The notes beneath the pieces are model-generated. The model ran no database searches, had not been told where the DNA came from, and saw nothing but the letters and a program-made list of their open reading frames with translations. From positions 310,001 through 374,000 of the forward strand of contig NZ_BMCU01000002.1 of the NCBI RefSeq assembly GCF_014635345.1: DNA of 64,000 bases. The letters are read 5' to 3'. This document shows positions 50,459 through 60,000 of this stretch, piece after piece. The translations under genes were made by a program, and so were the position numbers. The stretch is from Rhodococcoides trifolii (GTDB lineage: Bacteria; Actinomycetota; Actinomycetes; Mycobacteriales; Mycobacteriaceae). The stretch's first letter is position 1; each line of letters starts with the position of its first letter.

Positions 50459-50808
50459 TGGCCTGCGGTGAAGAGTTGCGTGACCAGCTTGCCGAGCGCT
50501 TCACCCATGCGTGCGGCGGCGGTGTTGTCCGGTGTCATGCGCGTTATTTCGCGGTTGATGAACGTGAGCGCAGTGAGGTAGCCGCGCTGAGGGTTGGGGT
50601 CGTTGATGTGCTGAAGCACGATCTTGTCGATGGTGAGGGATCGGGCTAGGTAGCGGGGCCAGTGCCCAACGCGCATGAACGGTGCGATCGACTGGTCCGG
50701 CACCACGGTGATGTCGCCGGTGTCTTCGACCAACCAAATGTCCGTCGGTCCATCGTGTTTGAGGATGTCCTGCAACTGCTCCACAGTCAGCAGGTGACGC
50801 TCAGCCAT
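50455..50808 (-). CDS. Hypothetical phage protein (117 aa)
   Basis: The ATG at 50808 overlaps the end of the previous gene by 8 bp. The product is soluble: L-T-V-E-Q-L-Q-D-I-L-K-H-D-G-P near the start, an I-T-V-V-P-D-Q-S-I core and a helical C-terminus. It is the last gene before the lysis cassette and is probably a minor tail or late accessory protein. I recognise no family. Confidence 0.65.
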   Translation of the reverse strand: MAERHLLTVEQLQDILKHDGPTDIWLVEDTGDITVVPDQSIAPFMRVGHWPRYLARSLTIDKIVLQHINDPNPQRGYLTALTFINREITRMTPDNTAAARMGEALGKLVTQLFTAGQ

Positions 50809-51106
50809 CGGTGACCGTGTAACCGATCGACTGCAACGCCTCCTCGTGCGTACACAGTGCGAGTTCGATACTGATGGACATCGTGTGCTCGCCGTCGACG
50901 AGCTGCACGACATGCTCGGTGCCGTCCTCATCTACGAGCCGACTGGCTGGGACTACGCGGGTCTCCTGGCAGCCCCACTGCGGCCAGTCGATCCTCGTGA
51001 CTATGAGGTAGTCGACACCGTTGAACGGTTCGGACAGCCTGTAGCCGAACGCTTCTCCTGCCTTCCCTTCGAGTGGCCCCGTCAACTTCGATGCAACTGG
51101 CATCAC
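50801..51106 (-). CDS. Hypothetical phage protein (101 aa)
   Basis: The frame overlaps the glycine-rich tail gene (51103) by 4 bp and the next gene by 8 bp, so it belongs to the tail operon. The product has 101 residues with predicted beta-strands (F-N-G-V-D-Y-L-I-V-T-R-I-D-W and S-I-S-I-E-L-A-L-C). No known domain is seen. Confidence 0.65.
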   Translation of the reverse strand: MMPVASKLTGPLEGKAGEAFGYRLSEPFNGVDYLIVTRIDWPQWGCQETRVVPASRLVDEDGTEHVVQLVDGEHTMSISIELALCTHEEALQSIGYTVTDG

Positions 51107-52176
51107 GCCGCTCCGCTCGTAATTTCGATGATGGTGACTCGTCCGTCCGACGCGATTCCGCCCGGCCCGTCGCTTGTTCCGAACGCGCTGCGTCCGCCGC
51201 CTCCGCCGCCTCCGCCGCTGGGATATGCGCCGTTTCCGCCGCGTCCTCCATTGATGCCGAACACTCCCGTTCCGCCGCCTCCGCCGCCCGACCCGCCGTT
51301 ACCTCGGGTGAGTGGGCTGATGGTCGCGTTGACTCCATTGCCGCCGGTCCCGCCGGACGTGGTGCCGCCGGTTCCGCCTTGGCCGAATGCTGATGAGCCA
51401 CCGGGTTGCCCGCCCGTGAGCTGGATGCCGGTGTTGCCGTCGGCACCGTTTCCGCCGGAGCCTCCACGCTCTGCTGCGGAGTTTGAGACGGTGGATCCCT
51501 CGATCGACAACACCGCCCCGATGCCGGGGATGGAGACAATGTGATTGCCGAACCTGCTCTGTCCGCCGGCCTGCGACGGGGTGGCACCACCAGCTCCGAT
51601 GACGACGTCTTCCGTCGCGCCGACGACGGTGAGTGTGTCTCCCTTGAACCATTGGAACCGGTACCCGCCGGAGAGGCCGCCGTCTCCGCCGTAGCCAGTT
51701 CGGGTGGTACTTCCAGTTCGTCCTGAGTGTCCGCCGCCCTCGACGGCTACTCCTAGTTCGATGAGATTTGGGGGTCTGCTCCAGGTGGAGTTGAAGGCGT
51801 ATGTGCGGATTGTGGTGGTTCCGCCTTCGAGCGCTTCGACTCGGTTGGTGAGTTCCGTGATGTCGGCCGTGACTGCGCCGGCCTGAGCCACCGCATCTTC
51901 TGCGTCGTTGCGAACTCCGATGAACCCACCGACTAGGTCGAGAAACCCACCGGTCAAACCGAAGACCCCGGCGAAGAACTGGGCGATGAACCCGCCAATG
52001 CCGTTGACGAACCCACCGAGAATGTTCGACAGCAGGTTCCCGCGAGCGCCTTCCGCCAGGCCGAACATGTCCTGGTTCGCCGCCGATGCAGCCGACGACT
52101 GGTCGTAATCCTGCAGGGTGTGCAGGTTGTTGAAGTTCCGTGACCGCGCGGGCGTCGGCTTGTCGGGTGACGTCAC
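51103..52176 (-). CDS. Glycine-rich minor tail protein
   Basis: The protein has 357 residues. The N-terminal third has a hydrophobic G-F-V-N-G-I-G-G-F-I-A-Q-F-F-A-G-V-F-G stretch and a coiled-coil-like V-T-A-D-I-T-E-L-T-N-R-V-E-A-L-E. The C-terminal about 200 residues are dominated by Gly (runs such as S-G-G-G-G-G-G-T-G), as in the glycine-rich tail proteins of many actinophages. It is probably part of the tail tip or receptor-binding complex. Confidence 0.72.
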   Translation of the reverse strand: MTSPDKPTPARSRNFNNLHTLQDYDQSSAASAANQDMFGLAEGARGNLLSNILGGFVNGIGGFIAQFFAGVFGLTGGFLDLVGGFIGVRNDAEDAVAQAGAVTADITELTNRVEALEGGTTTIRTYAFNSTWSRPPNLIELGVAVEGGGHSGRTGSTTRTGYGGDGGLSGGYRFQWFKGDTLTVVGATEDVVIGAGGATPSQAGGQSRFGNHIVSIPGIGAVLSIEGSTVSNSAAERGGSGGNGADGNTGIQLTGGQPGGSSAFGQGGTGGTTSGGTGGNGVNATISPLTRGNGGSGGGGGGTGVFGINGGRGGNGAYPSGGGGGGGGRSAFGTSDGPGGIASDGRVTIIEITSGAA

Positions 52177-52676
52177 TGGTAGTCGTCCAACCCTTCGGAT
52201 GCCGCGAGCTCAGCGGCGACGCCGGCATCCGCGCCGAGAATCGCGGCCTGCCGCATCTTTTCGCGCTTGACCGCCGCTTCCATCGCCGCGAGTTTGTTCT
52301 GCGACCACCCGGCAGGATCAGGAATTACCACTGCCCGCTCCGGGTCCGCTTCTTTCGCTGTCTTGCGGCCCTGCACCGGCGGCTCCCACGACCCAACCGC
52401 ATTCTGGCCGTTCACCGTGTGAGTGCCAGCCGGCGGCACGTACTCGTACCGCGGGTTCTGCGGCGGGGACATACCGAGGTTGTCGAAGCAGTGGATCGCG
52501 AGCAGTTGCTTGATTCCGTCTGGGATGTCGAACCCGATTCCGGCTTCCGTGGGGATCGCGTTGAACACGTCCTTGTACGGATGTGGGTGCCGCCGCGCGA
52601 GCACGATATTTGTCTTCGGATCACGGAGCACGCCGTCCTTCTCGACGTACTCCTGTCCGTTGCTACCTCGTGGCAT
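52173..52676 (-). CDS. Hypothetical tail-region protein (167 aa)
   Basis: The ATG at 52676 follows GGAGACAGTGA. The product is hydrophilic, with N-Y-like P-K-T-N-I-V-L-A-R-R-H-P-H-P-Y near the start and an Ala/Glu-rich helical C-terminus ending G-L-D-D-Y-Q. It overlaps the glycine-rich gene by 4 bp. No function is known; its place suggests a tail accessory. A repeated dyad lies 19 bp upstream. Confidence 0.65.
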   Translation of the reverse strand: MPRGSNGQEYVEKDGVLRDPKTNIVLARRHPHPYKDVFNAIPTEAGIGFDIPDGIKQLLAIHCFDNLGMSPPQNPRYEYVPPAGTHTVNGQNAVGSWEPPVQGRKTAKEADPERAVVIPDPAGWSQNKLAAMEAAVKREKMRQAAILGADAGVAAELAASEGLDDYQ

Positions 52677-52694
52677 TCACTGTCTCCTGTCGCT

Positions 52695-52715
52695 GGATAC
52701 GTTCACACTGTATCC
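52695..52715. promoter_or_regulatory. Repeated phage element, copy 1
   Basis: GGATAC and GTATCC bracket a 9-bp centre. The element matches the one at 63148-63169 at about 18 of 21 positions with one inserted base. Both lie in short gaps just upstream of leftward phage genes. Confidence 0.55.
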
Positions 52716-52727
52716 GCGTTGGGATGC

Positions 52728-54443
52728 TCAGCTCGATACGCCGACACTCTGAATGATTCCGCGCACCTGCTCCACCGATCGGGCCAACACTGCACCCGGC
52801 TGATCGATCGGCTTGTCGTCACCAATCGACATCGTCCACTTTGCATCTCGGTCGCGACCCCAAGCAGCCTTCCGCGAATGCACCCGCTCCGAGTGCAACT
52901 TCCGCCGGCGTCCGTGCTCGAACAGACCGCGGTCACCGAGATCAATGTCCAACCCGATCCAGTACGGAGCGCCGTTGCGGACCGTGAACTTGAACGTCTG
53001 CATCGGCCGCGACCGCCACATTCCCACGCGGATGGCCTGCAGCGCAGTGAGACTGAACCCGGTCCCGCCGGACGACTCGAACACCTCGCCGAGAGGCGGG
53101 CCACGCAAGCCCATCTTCGCCTGTTTGATCGGATTGCCCACGCGGTGGAACGCAAGGACGACGTCTTCGATCTGCGAATCGAAGATGCCCAGGGTCAGTC
53201 CGGGGTTGCCGAACATCGCCCCGATGTAGCCGAGAATTCCATTCACCAAGAGCTTGAGGCCAGTGTTCACCCAGTCGGGGCTGTGACCGCCGGTGATCAC
53301 GATGGACGCATTGGATTTGATGCGGTGCCGCTCCCACGAACTGATGCCCGTCGCTCCGGTGCGGTGCGCTTTGCGGAACACGCACCGCGGTTCGGACACC
53401 GTCCCGAGGAATCCAGGGATCTGGTATTCCGGCTCGTCCGCGTTGTAGTTGAACGCGGTGTTGACCTCGTTGATGAGGTCCGCGGCCACGGACGATCCGA
53501 AGTGCAGCAGTCCGTCCAGCAGAGTTCCGGATGGTCCGACGTACCCCGACTGGTCTATGACGTCGACCAACAGCGTCGGCTTCGTCAGGGTGAAGTGGCT
53601 GGGGGCGGGTTGGACGTCGCCCGGCATCCAACGGGTCAGCTTGATCCGCAGCTTCGCGTCGGAGAGCGTGGGGGCCACGACGTCGTGGAACATGCCCATG
53701 CGCGTCGACAGCACTGTCCACATGCTGGTGTCGGTGAGGACATTGCCCGGCATAACGACGATCGGCCAGTTGTTCGGGTTGAGGTTGTCCTGCCATGACG
53801 ACGGGTCGAACAGGTTCTCTGGAAGAGCCCACAGCGGCGCGAATCGTCGCAGCAGATTCAGGAACAGCAGCGTTTTCACGCCTGTGACGGAGGGACCGGC
53901 GTACGCGTACAGCTTCGGGTACTGAAATTCTGCGGCGAAGAATGGATTGCAGTAGCACACAACGCGTTTCATGTGTTCGTACTCGGAGATGCACTGCAGA
54001 GTGAAGTATTCTTTGCCGTCTTCCGTTCCCTGCTCGATGATGTCGGCGGCCAGTCCGGACCACCGGACACCTTCGATGGTGATGATGATGTGGACGTCTT
54101 CGTCGTCGTCGAGCTCGTCGTCGATCCAGTCGGCCAGCTTGTGCTCGGCGAACATCTTGATGGTGGATTCGCCGGTGTCGTTGAGGATTTCTTCGCAGTC
54201 GCCTTCGATTTCACCGACGACGTGTTGGTGCGAGTCCTCGGACCAGTTGCCGTCGTAGACGTCGATGGTGACCTTCGAGCGCATCTTCTTCTGGAACTGC
54301 CGTTCCATCGCTTCGATCTCGGCGCGCACCTGGTCGCACGTCAGGCCGCCGGGTGTGGGCGTGCCGGGGTCGACGGGGGTGGTGGTTCCGCCGGCGGGGT
54401 AGGTGTTGATGGCCGGGTACGTGTTGTTCGCGGGGTAGGTCAT
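52728..54443 (-). CDS. Minor tail protein, siphovirus ReqiPepy6 Gp37-like
   Basis: The protein has 571 residues. A Pro/Thr leader (about 35 residues) precedes the domain: V-T-I-D-V-Y-D-G-N-W, then D-D-E-D-V-H-I-I-I-T-I-E-G-V-R-W-S-G and F-T-L-Q-C-I-S-E-Y-E-H, features of the Gp37-like tail-hub family named from a Rhodococcus phage. It should form part of the baseplate or hub. It is ATG-coupled to the glycoside hydrolase gene by one shared base. Confidence 0.8.
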   Translation of the reverse strand: MTYPANNTYPAINTYPAGGTTTPVDPGTPTPGGLTCDQVRAEIEAMERQFQKKMRSKVTIDVYDGNWSEDSHQHVVGEIEGDCEEILNDTGESTIKMFAEHKLADWIDDELDDDEDVHIIITIEGVRWSGLAADIIEQGTEDGKEYFTLQCISEYEHMKRVVCYCNPFFAAEFQYPKLYAYAGPSVTGVKTLLFLNLLRRFAPLWALPENLFDPSSWQDNLNPNNWPIVVMPGNVLTDTSMWTVLSTRMGMFHDVVAPTLSDAKLRIKLTRWMPGDVQPAPSHFTLTKPTLLVDVIDQSGYVGPSGTLLDGLLHFGSSVAADLINEVNTAFNYNADEPEYQIPGFLGTVSEPRCVFRKAHRTGATGISSWERHRIKSNASIVITGGHSPDWVNTGLKLLVNGILGYIGAMFGNPGLTLGIFDSQIEDVVLAFHRVGNPIKQAKMGLRGPPLGEVFESSGGTGFSLTALQAIRVGMWRSRPMQTFKFTVRNGAPYWIGLDIDLGDRGLFEHGRRRKLHSERVHSRKAAWGRDRDAKWTMSIGDDKPIDQPGAVLARSVEQVRGIIQSVGVSS

Positions 54444-55540
54444 CAGGTGGTCCTCTGCAGTACCTGCGCGGCAGCGGGTTTCGCGGTGCGGTTGGTGCGG
54501 TAGATGCCGTAGTTCTCCTGGTCGTTTGACGTTCCGGTGTGGGTGTCACGGAAGTCGAAGATGAAGATCGGCCCGCAGTAGGAGAGGGACCGCATGTAGT
54601 CGATGCCGTCCGCGAGGAGCACCGACTGCTGGGACTCGGACACGCCGTAATCGCCCGGCGGTGTCGGTGTCGACGCGCCGAACTCGGTGAACCACATCTT
54701 CTTGGCCGAATCGCCGTTGGCGACCATCGCGTCGCGGATGCCGGTGATGTGCTGCTGGGAACGCCACTGATCCGATGACGGCGCGGACAGCTGATAGGGC
54801 ACGTCGTAGGGATGGAACGCCACCGCGTCGAAGTACGGCTTCCCGCCGGCCGCGTATAAGTCGGTCATGAACTTCGGTGGACTGATCTGCGGGCCGGAGG
54901 TGAGGGTGGGTGCGGTGCCTCCGGTGATGACGACGTTGTTCGGGTTCTCGGCTTTGAGCGCGGTGAACGCGGCCTGCAGGTACGGCTTGTACGCCGCGGC
55001 GGACGGTGTGGGGTACCAACTGGGCTGGATGTTTTCTTCGTTCCAGATTTCCCAGTGAGAGATTTTGTCGGCGTAGCGGTCTGCTGCTGCGGTGACGAAG
55101 TTGGTCCAGGCGGTGAGGTTGTTGGGGGCGCCGTGCGCCCCACCTTGCCCTTGGGTGCCTTGGGCCCATCCGGGCGCATAGGTGACGCACGCGAGGATGT
55201 TGATGCCCTTCGCGTACGCACCGTTGACGTACGTGTCGGTGGTCGTCCAGTCGTAGGAGCCCTGGTTGTACTCGGTGTCGGGCCACTGAACCAGCACTCG
55301 TAGGTGCTTGATCCCGAGGTCGGACAGTTGCTGGAAGTCCGCGGCCCGGTTCTGGGCGATGGTGTTGCCATCCGTCGGTGCGGTGGACAGTGTCACCGCC
55401 GTGACACCCAAGGGTGTGTTGGCCCACGGGTCGGCCGAGGCGGCGGACCACACCAGCGCTGACCCTTGATAGATCGCGGTGACTGGCTGCGCCCCTTGGT
55501 ACACCGCGGATGGGGTGGCGGAGCCGACGGCGAGCGGCAT
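54443..55540 (-). CDS. Tail-associated glycoside hydrolase
   Basis: The protein has 365 residues from ATG 55540 (ATGA overlap). A short tail-like N-terminus is followed by a (beta/alpha)8 clan-A hydrolase: L-G-I-K-H-L-R-V-L-V-Q-W, the acid/base Glu in H-W-E-I-W-N-E-E-N, and the nucleophile Glu in M-W-F-T-E-F-G-A-S. It is closest in pattern to GH39/GH5-like enzymes. In a tail it would degrade a cell-surface glycan during adsorption. The substrate is unknown. Confidence 0.82.
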   Translation of the reverse strand: MPLAVGSATPSAVYQGAQPVTAIYQGSALVWSAASADPWANTPLGVTAVTLSTAPTDGNTIAQNRAADFQQLSDLGIKHLRVLVQWPDTEYNQGSYDWTTTDTYVNGAYAKGINILACVTYAPGWAQGTQGQGGAHGAPNNLTAWTNFVTAAADRYADKISHWEIWNEENIQPSWYPTPSAAAYKPYLQAAFTALKAENPNNVVITGGTAPTLTSGPQISPPKFMTDLYAAGGKPYFDAVAFHPYDVPYQLSAPSSDQWRSQQHITGIRDAMVANGDSAKKMWFTEFGASTPTPPGDYGVSESQQSVLLADGIDYMRSLSYCGPIFIFDFRDTHTGTSNDQENYGIYRTNRTAKPAAAQVLQRTT

Positions 55541-56121
55541 CAGCCGACGATCAGGTATGTAGTCGTGGACAGCTTCGTCGCGAGAGCGGTGTACGCGGCC
55601 TGGGTGAGGACGACCGTCGCGTTCGTTCCCGTTCCTTGCACCGCGCTGTCCGCCTTGGCGAGCGACGCCTGCACTGCGGAGGTCAGTGCCGACGCGGGGA
55701 CACCGGCCGCCGCGATGGTGATGGTGTCGCCTGCGTCGTTGACGGTGATGGACACACCGGACCCGGCGACGAGAGCCCCGCCGATGGTGTCTCGCACCAC
55801 CTCCGGGTCCGTCGATCCACCACCGGTGGTGGCGTTGATGGTGAACGTGTTCGCCGCGTCGTCGTACGTCGTGGTGACACCTGCACCCGCCTTCAGCAAC
55901 CCGGCGACGGTGTCCTGGATGTATTCGGCGAGGTCGAGCACGTCGCGTGCCGCGCTGGCGCTGGCGGCGGTCACCAGAGAAGCGCCGATGGTGCTGGACC
56001 CCAGCAGCTTCGCGAGGTCCTGCAGCGCCCGGTGGATCACCACCGCGTTGTTGTTGATGCCGATTGTCGTGCCGCCGGTGATCGTCGTGGGTAGCGCGGC
56101 GACGTCGTCCTTCAGTGCCAT
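55540..56121 (-). CDS. Tail fibre-like protein with repeats
   Basis: The protein has 193 residues. Two internal repeats (about residues 70-97 and 108-135) share D-T-x-x-G-x-L-x-A-G-x-G-V and D-A-x-x-T-x-T-I, 15 of 28 positions identical; this pattern is common in phage fibre and minor tail proteins. The C-terminus ends L-S-T-T-T-Y-L-I-V-G. It lies between the Dit-like gene and the glycoside hydrolase, and probably links or extends the tail tip. Confidence 0.72.
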   Translation of the reverse strand: MALKDDVAALPTTITGGTTIGINNNAVVIHRALQDLAKLLGSSTIGASLVTAASASAARDVLDLAEYIQDTVAGLLKAGAGVTTTYDDAANTFTINATTGGGSTDPEVVRDTIGGALVAGSGVSITVNDAGDTITIAAAGVPASALTSAVQASLAKADSAVQGTGTNATVVLTQAAYTALATKLSTTTYLIVG

Positions 56122-56124
56122 GGG

Positions 56125-57054
56125 TCAGACCTCTCCGCCGGCGCAGCGTTGCCACCGCTGCGCGAGATACAAAGTGACAGTTGTGTTCGCGGTTCCGCCC
56201 TCGATACGCACCGGCACGTTCACCGGGTCGACCAGGCCGGGTTCGATGGGGTCGTCGTCGAATGCGCGGGCGTTCATTGCCACCCACGGGGCCAACGTGT
56301 TGTCCCGAACCAGGAGGGTGCGGAGCATCGGGTCGGTGCGGCACAGGAACTCGCGGCCGGTGGTCAGCGCTGGCAGCTTCACCACCCGCCCGGTATCGCG
56401 GTCGGGGAGCGTCACCGTGGTGGTCGTCTCGAGGCTGTTGGACGCGAAAATGGGGTAGCAGCCGAAGTCGGCGGGGTTCTGCATCGGGAACGTCGCCTCG
56501 TACACCCCGCCGCCGACGTTGGTCATCTCGGACCGCTTGATCGCGAATTTGATTTCTTGCGACACCCACGCCGGATCGCATGCGAGGGAGATGATTTCCC
56601 ACACCCCGAAGCGGCGGAGGCCGGGACCTTGCTTCAATTGGTCCTTCGGTTTCCGCTCGAGGCGGATGCGGATCTCGCGGGGCTCCGACAGGTGCGAGTG
56701 GTACTGCAACACGCACTCGTGGAAGATCGACAGGAACTTCCACAGCCGCGTCTCCACCGCTTCCAGCTGTGCTGCGGTTGCCGCCTGTGTGCCGAGGATG
56801 AACGTCGGCAACCGCTCGTTGATTCGGGGGATGCCTGGTGTCGAACCCATCTGGTACGCACCGGATTCGCGGGGCAACGTGAAGTCGGGGTGGTGGAAGT
56901 TCTCGTACCCTTCGAGAAGAGTGACGCCCTGGCCGCCGAACTCGATGCCGTGGATGTCGAGGGTGTCGACATCGTTGCCCGCGTCGTCCCGCAGGATCAG
57001 TTTCATCGGGGTGGCGAGGTTTTCGCTGGGATCCGCGCACAAGCTGGTGGTCAC
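56125..57054 (-). CDS. Distal tail (Dit)-like minor tail protein
   Basis: The protein has 309 residues and sits directly after the tape measure, where siphophages encode the distal tail protein. Features include M-K-L-I-L-R-D-D-A-G-N-D-V near the start, a beta-rich middle and Y-P-I-F-A-S-N-S-L-E-T-T-T in a second domain. No sequence motif proves the family, so the call rests on gene order, size and beta-rich composition. Confidence 0.7.
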   Translation of the reverse strand: MTTSLCADPSENLATPMKLILRDDAGNDVDTLDIHGIEFGGQGVTLLEGYENFHHPDFTLPRESGAYQMGSTPGIPRINERLPTFILGTQAATAAQLEAVETRLWKFLSIFHECVLQYHSHLSEPREIRIRLERKPKDQLKQGPGLRRFGVWEIISLACDPAWVSQEIKFAIKRSEMTNVGGGVYEATFPMQNPADFGCYPIFASNSLETTTTVTLPDRDTGRVVKLPALTTGREFLCRTDPMLRTLLVRDNTLAPWVAMNARAFDDDPIEPGLVDPVNVPVRIEGGTANTTVTLYLAQRWQRCAGGEV

Positions 57055-57058
57055 TGGG

Positions 57059-60000
57059 TCAGCCCCCGTTCCTGGTGGTGACGGTGGCGGGTGTGGTGCG
57101 GGACCGCATCATCCGTTCGTTTTCCTGCGCGGTCTTCTGCGGGTCCATGCCCTCGAAGATGATGGTGTCGGCCAACTTTCCGTCTCCCGTTCCCTGCGAG
57201 TTGGCGGCGGAGCGGGCGGCCATCATCGCCTCGTACGCGGTGCCGATCTGGTCCTTGGCGAGGCCGCCCAAGCCGATGGGGTCGAGGAAGTCCGACGCGA
57301 TGGAGCCGAGGGCGTCGTATCCCCACTTCTCCGCCTGGGTGCCGAAGTTCTGGTCAGCGGCCCACCGGTTTCCGGCATCGATGCGTTCGGCCCAGGAGCC
57401 GGTGCCGATGCTGTACGGGTCGGCCATTGCGCCGCCGGCGCCGCTGATGGAGGGTCCGGTATCGGGGAGGGAGTAACCGGAGGTGCCGATGCGGACTGCT
57501 GCGGGGTCGTACGCAGCGGAAGTACCACCGCCGCCGACATAGCCGCCGCCGCCCGAGTAGGTGCCGCCACCGGACCCGAACGAGGGATCACCTTCCCCCG
57601 GCAGCCTGTCGCCACCCGCGAAGAATTCGGGTGGCAGATGCGCGTGGTCAGTGAATTGTGAATCGTCTGCACCCGCAGCACCGCCGCCGACCTGGCCGTC
57701 GCCGCGGCCGCCGCCCATCTCGATGTTCGTGCCGTCCGGCAGTGTCGCCGCGGTATGACCGCCGTACGGGCCGCCGTTGAACCAGCCGACGTTCAGTGAC
57801 CCCGCGGGTCCCAGCCCCGGCAGCAGGCCCTTCTTTGCTAGCCACGTGTCGAAGTTGCCGGTCGCGCCGCGGGATCCGAACGGGTCGTCACCGACGGCGT
57901 AGTTCACGACACCCGACACGGCACCGGAGCAGTCACCCCAGTTGACGCCACCCCACACGTACGGTGCACCCTCTAACCCGCCGCTGCGGGGGAAGTCGTT
58001 GACCTGCTGCGCGGACACCAGGCCGCCGCCCGCGCGGCGCAGTACGTTGCCGTAGACCATTGCCTGCAGGAAGTCCGCGCTGGGCACCCAGCCGCCGTTG
58101 ATTGCTTCGAGGAGCGGCAACGTCTTCGGTGTCACTGACGACGCCCTGTTCACGTACTCGCCGTTCGACAGCATCGTGGGGATGAGGTCGTCGGTCGGGC
58201 CGCCGGGTCCGCGCGCGAGACCGCCGCTGCGCATCGCCGCGAAGTTCACCATCGATTGACCGATGTCCTGAAAACCGATGCTGGTGCCTCGGCCGGGAAC
58301 GCCAGGGATGTCGGGAATTTTCACCGAGGGCAACGAAACCAAGAACCGCCCGATGCGGCCGACAGCAGATTTGATGGTGGCGACGATGGCGTCCCAGACA
58401 CTCGCGACGCGAGTGCCAAGTCCGCCGAAGAAGTCACCGACGGCGGTCACGCCGACTTGCAAGGCGGGGATGGCGGTGCCGGTGATGCTGTTGACGGTGT
58501 CGGTGATCTTCGTGCCCATTCCGTCGAACACGGAGCCGACGCGGGTGGTGACGTTGTCGTAGGCGTTGTTGGCAAGACCGGTCAGTTGGTCCTTCAGCAG
58601 GCCGAACAGCGCCGGCGCAGCGGTGACTACGTCGCTGATCTTGGTGCCGAATTCGGAGAACGAATCACCGGCCAAGCGCATCGATGCCTGGAACGGGGAC
58701 TCGCCATCTCTGGCGTTAAGGAATGACCAGGCGTCTCCGCTGAAGAAGTCCGCGACGTCGCCTCCGAACTGGCCGATCTTGTCGCCCACACCGCCCTTCT
58801 CGAAACCGGGGAAGAAGCTGTTCTTGCCAACGACCTCTTGCCCGTTGGAGCCGATGTTGTCGGGCAGCGAATTGCTGTTGCCGCCCTGCCCGAGGCCGAG
58901 TGTGTCGTTGATCTTCGAGATTTCGGAGATGCCGGACACGATGCCGCCGATGATTCCTGCGATTTCAGAGCACGTTTGGCGGACGTCCTCGAAGAAGTCC
59001 TTCATCTTCTGTTGTCCCTCTTCGGAACCGAGGAACTCGTTCCACTTCGTGAGGGTGTCGGAGATGGACACGAGCATGCTGTCGCCGGTCTCTTTCGACC
59101 CGCCGAAGATGTTGCGTATCAGCTCGATGATCTGGCCGCCGATGGTCCAGAGTTCACCGAACTTGTCGATCGCCCCCTGGATAAATTTCTGCAGGTCGCC
59201 GTTCTCCCGCATTTCTTTGATCTTGTCGGCGAACCGTTGTGTCCACCCGAGGAAGCCGTCCGGTCCGGTGAGGCCGGGGAGGAAGTCGGAGCCGACGGCG
59301 GCGATGTCGAGGAACGCGCCACCGAGGTTGCCAAACGCGCCAAGGAGGTTGTCGATGGCGACGCGGGCGTTCTCGAAGATGCGGGAGAAGTCGGACTTCG
59401 CTGATTCCGTCGAGAGGAACGCGAGCGCGCCGATGAGGTTCTTGTTTATGACGTCAGCGATGCCCGACAGCCCGACCTTCAGGCCGGGGAGCTGCGCATT
59501 GGCCAGCGCGGTGACGGACGTACCGAGGTTTTCGAACAACCTGTCCTGCACGGTCTTACGAAGATCGGTCCACGACGGTCCGAGAGCCTGCATGGCCAGC
59601 ACGAACTCTTTCGCGTTCGGTGACAGCTTCGCGAGCGCCGCCGCCACCTTGTCGACCCCGCCGGCCGTCTGCGACTGGGCATCCGAGACGGCCCTCTGCG
59701 CGTCAATGACCCGCTGCTCCGATTCGCGCACACGGTCGTTCGCCTCGGCCAGACGCTCTTTCGCCTCGGTGACCTGATCCGACCCTTCGACACCCTTGAT
59801 GTTGGCGTCGCGGGTCTCTTCGGCGAGGTCCTTGTTCTTCTCCTGCACCTCGAGTAGTCGTTGCTCCGCGTCCGCTACCCGCAGCTGTGCGCGTTCCCGG
59901 TCCAGTGGGTCGACGGGCCCATCTTTGCCCAGCTCCAACAGGTCGCGCCGAGCCTCTTTCAAGGAAAGGACCGCGTCCTTCTCCGACAGCGACGCCCCTC

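Noticed and set aside
51100-51540. Dense GGC/GCC repeats that could be taken for a CRISPR or satellite array
   Set aside because: They are the codons of the glycine-rich tail protein; there are no regular spacers or identical units.
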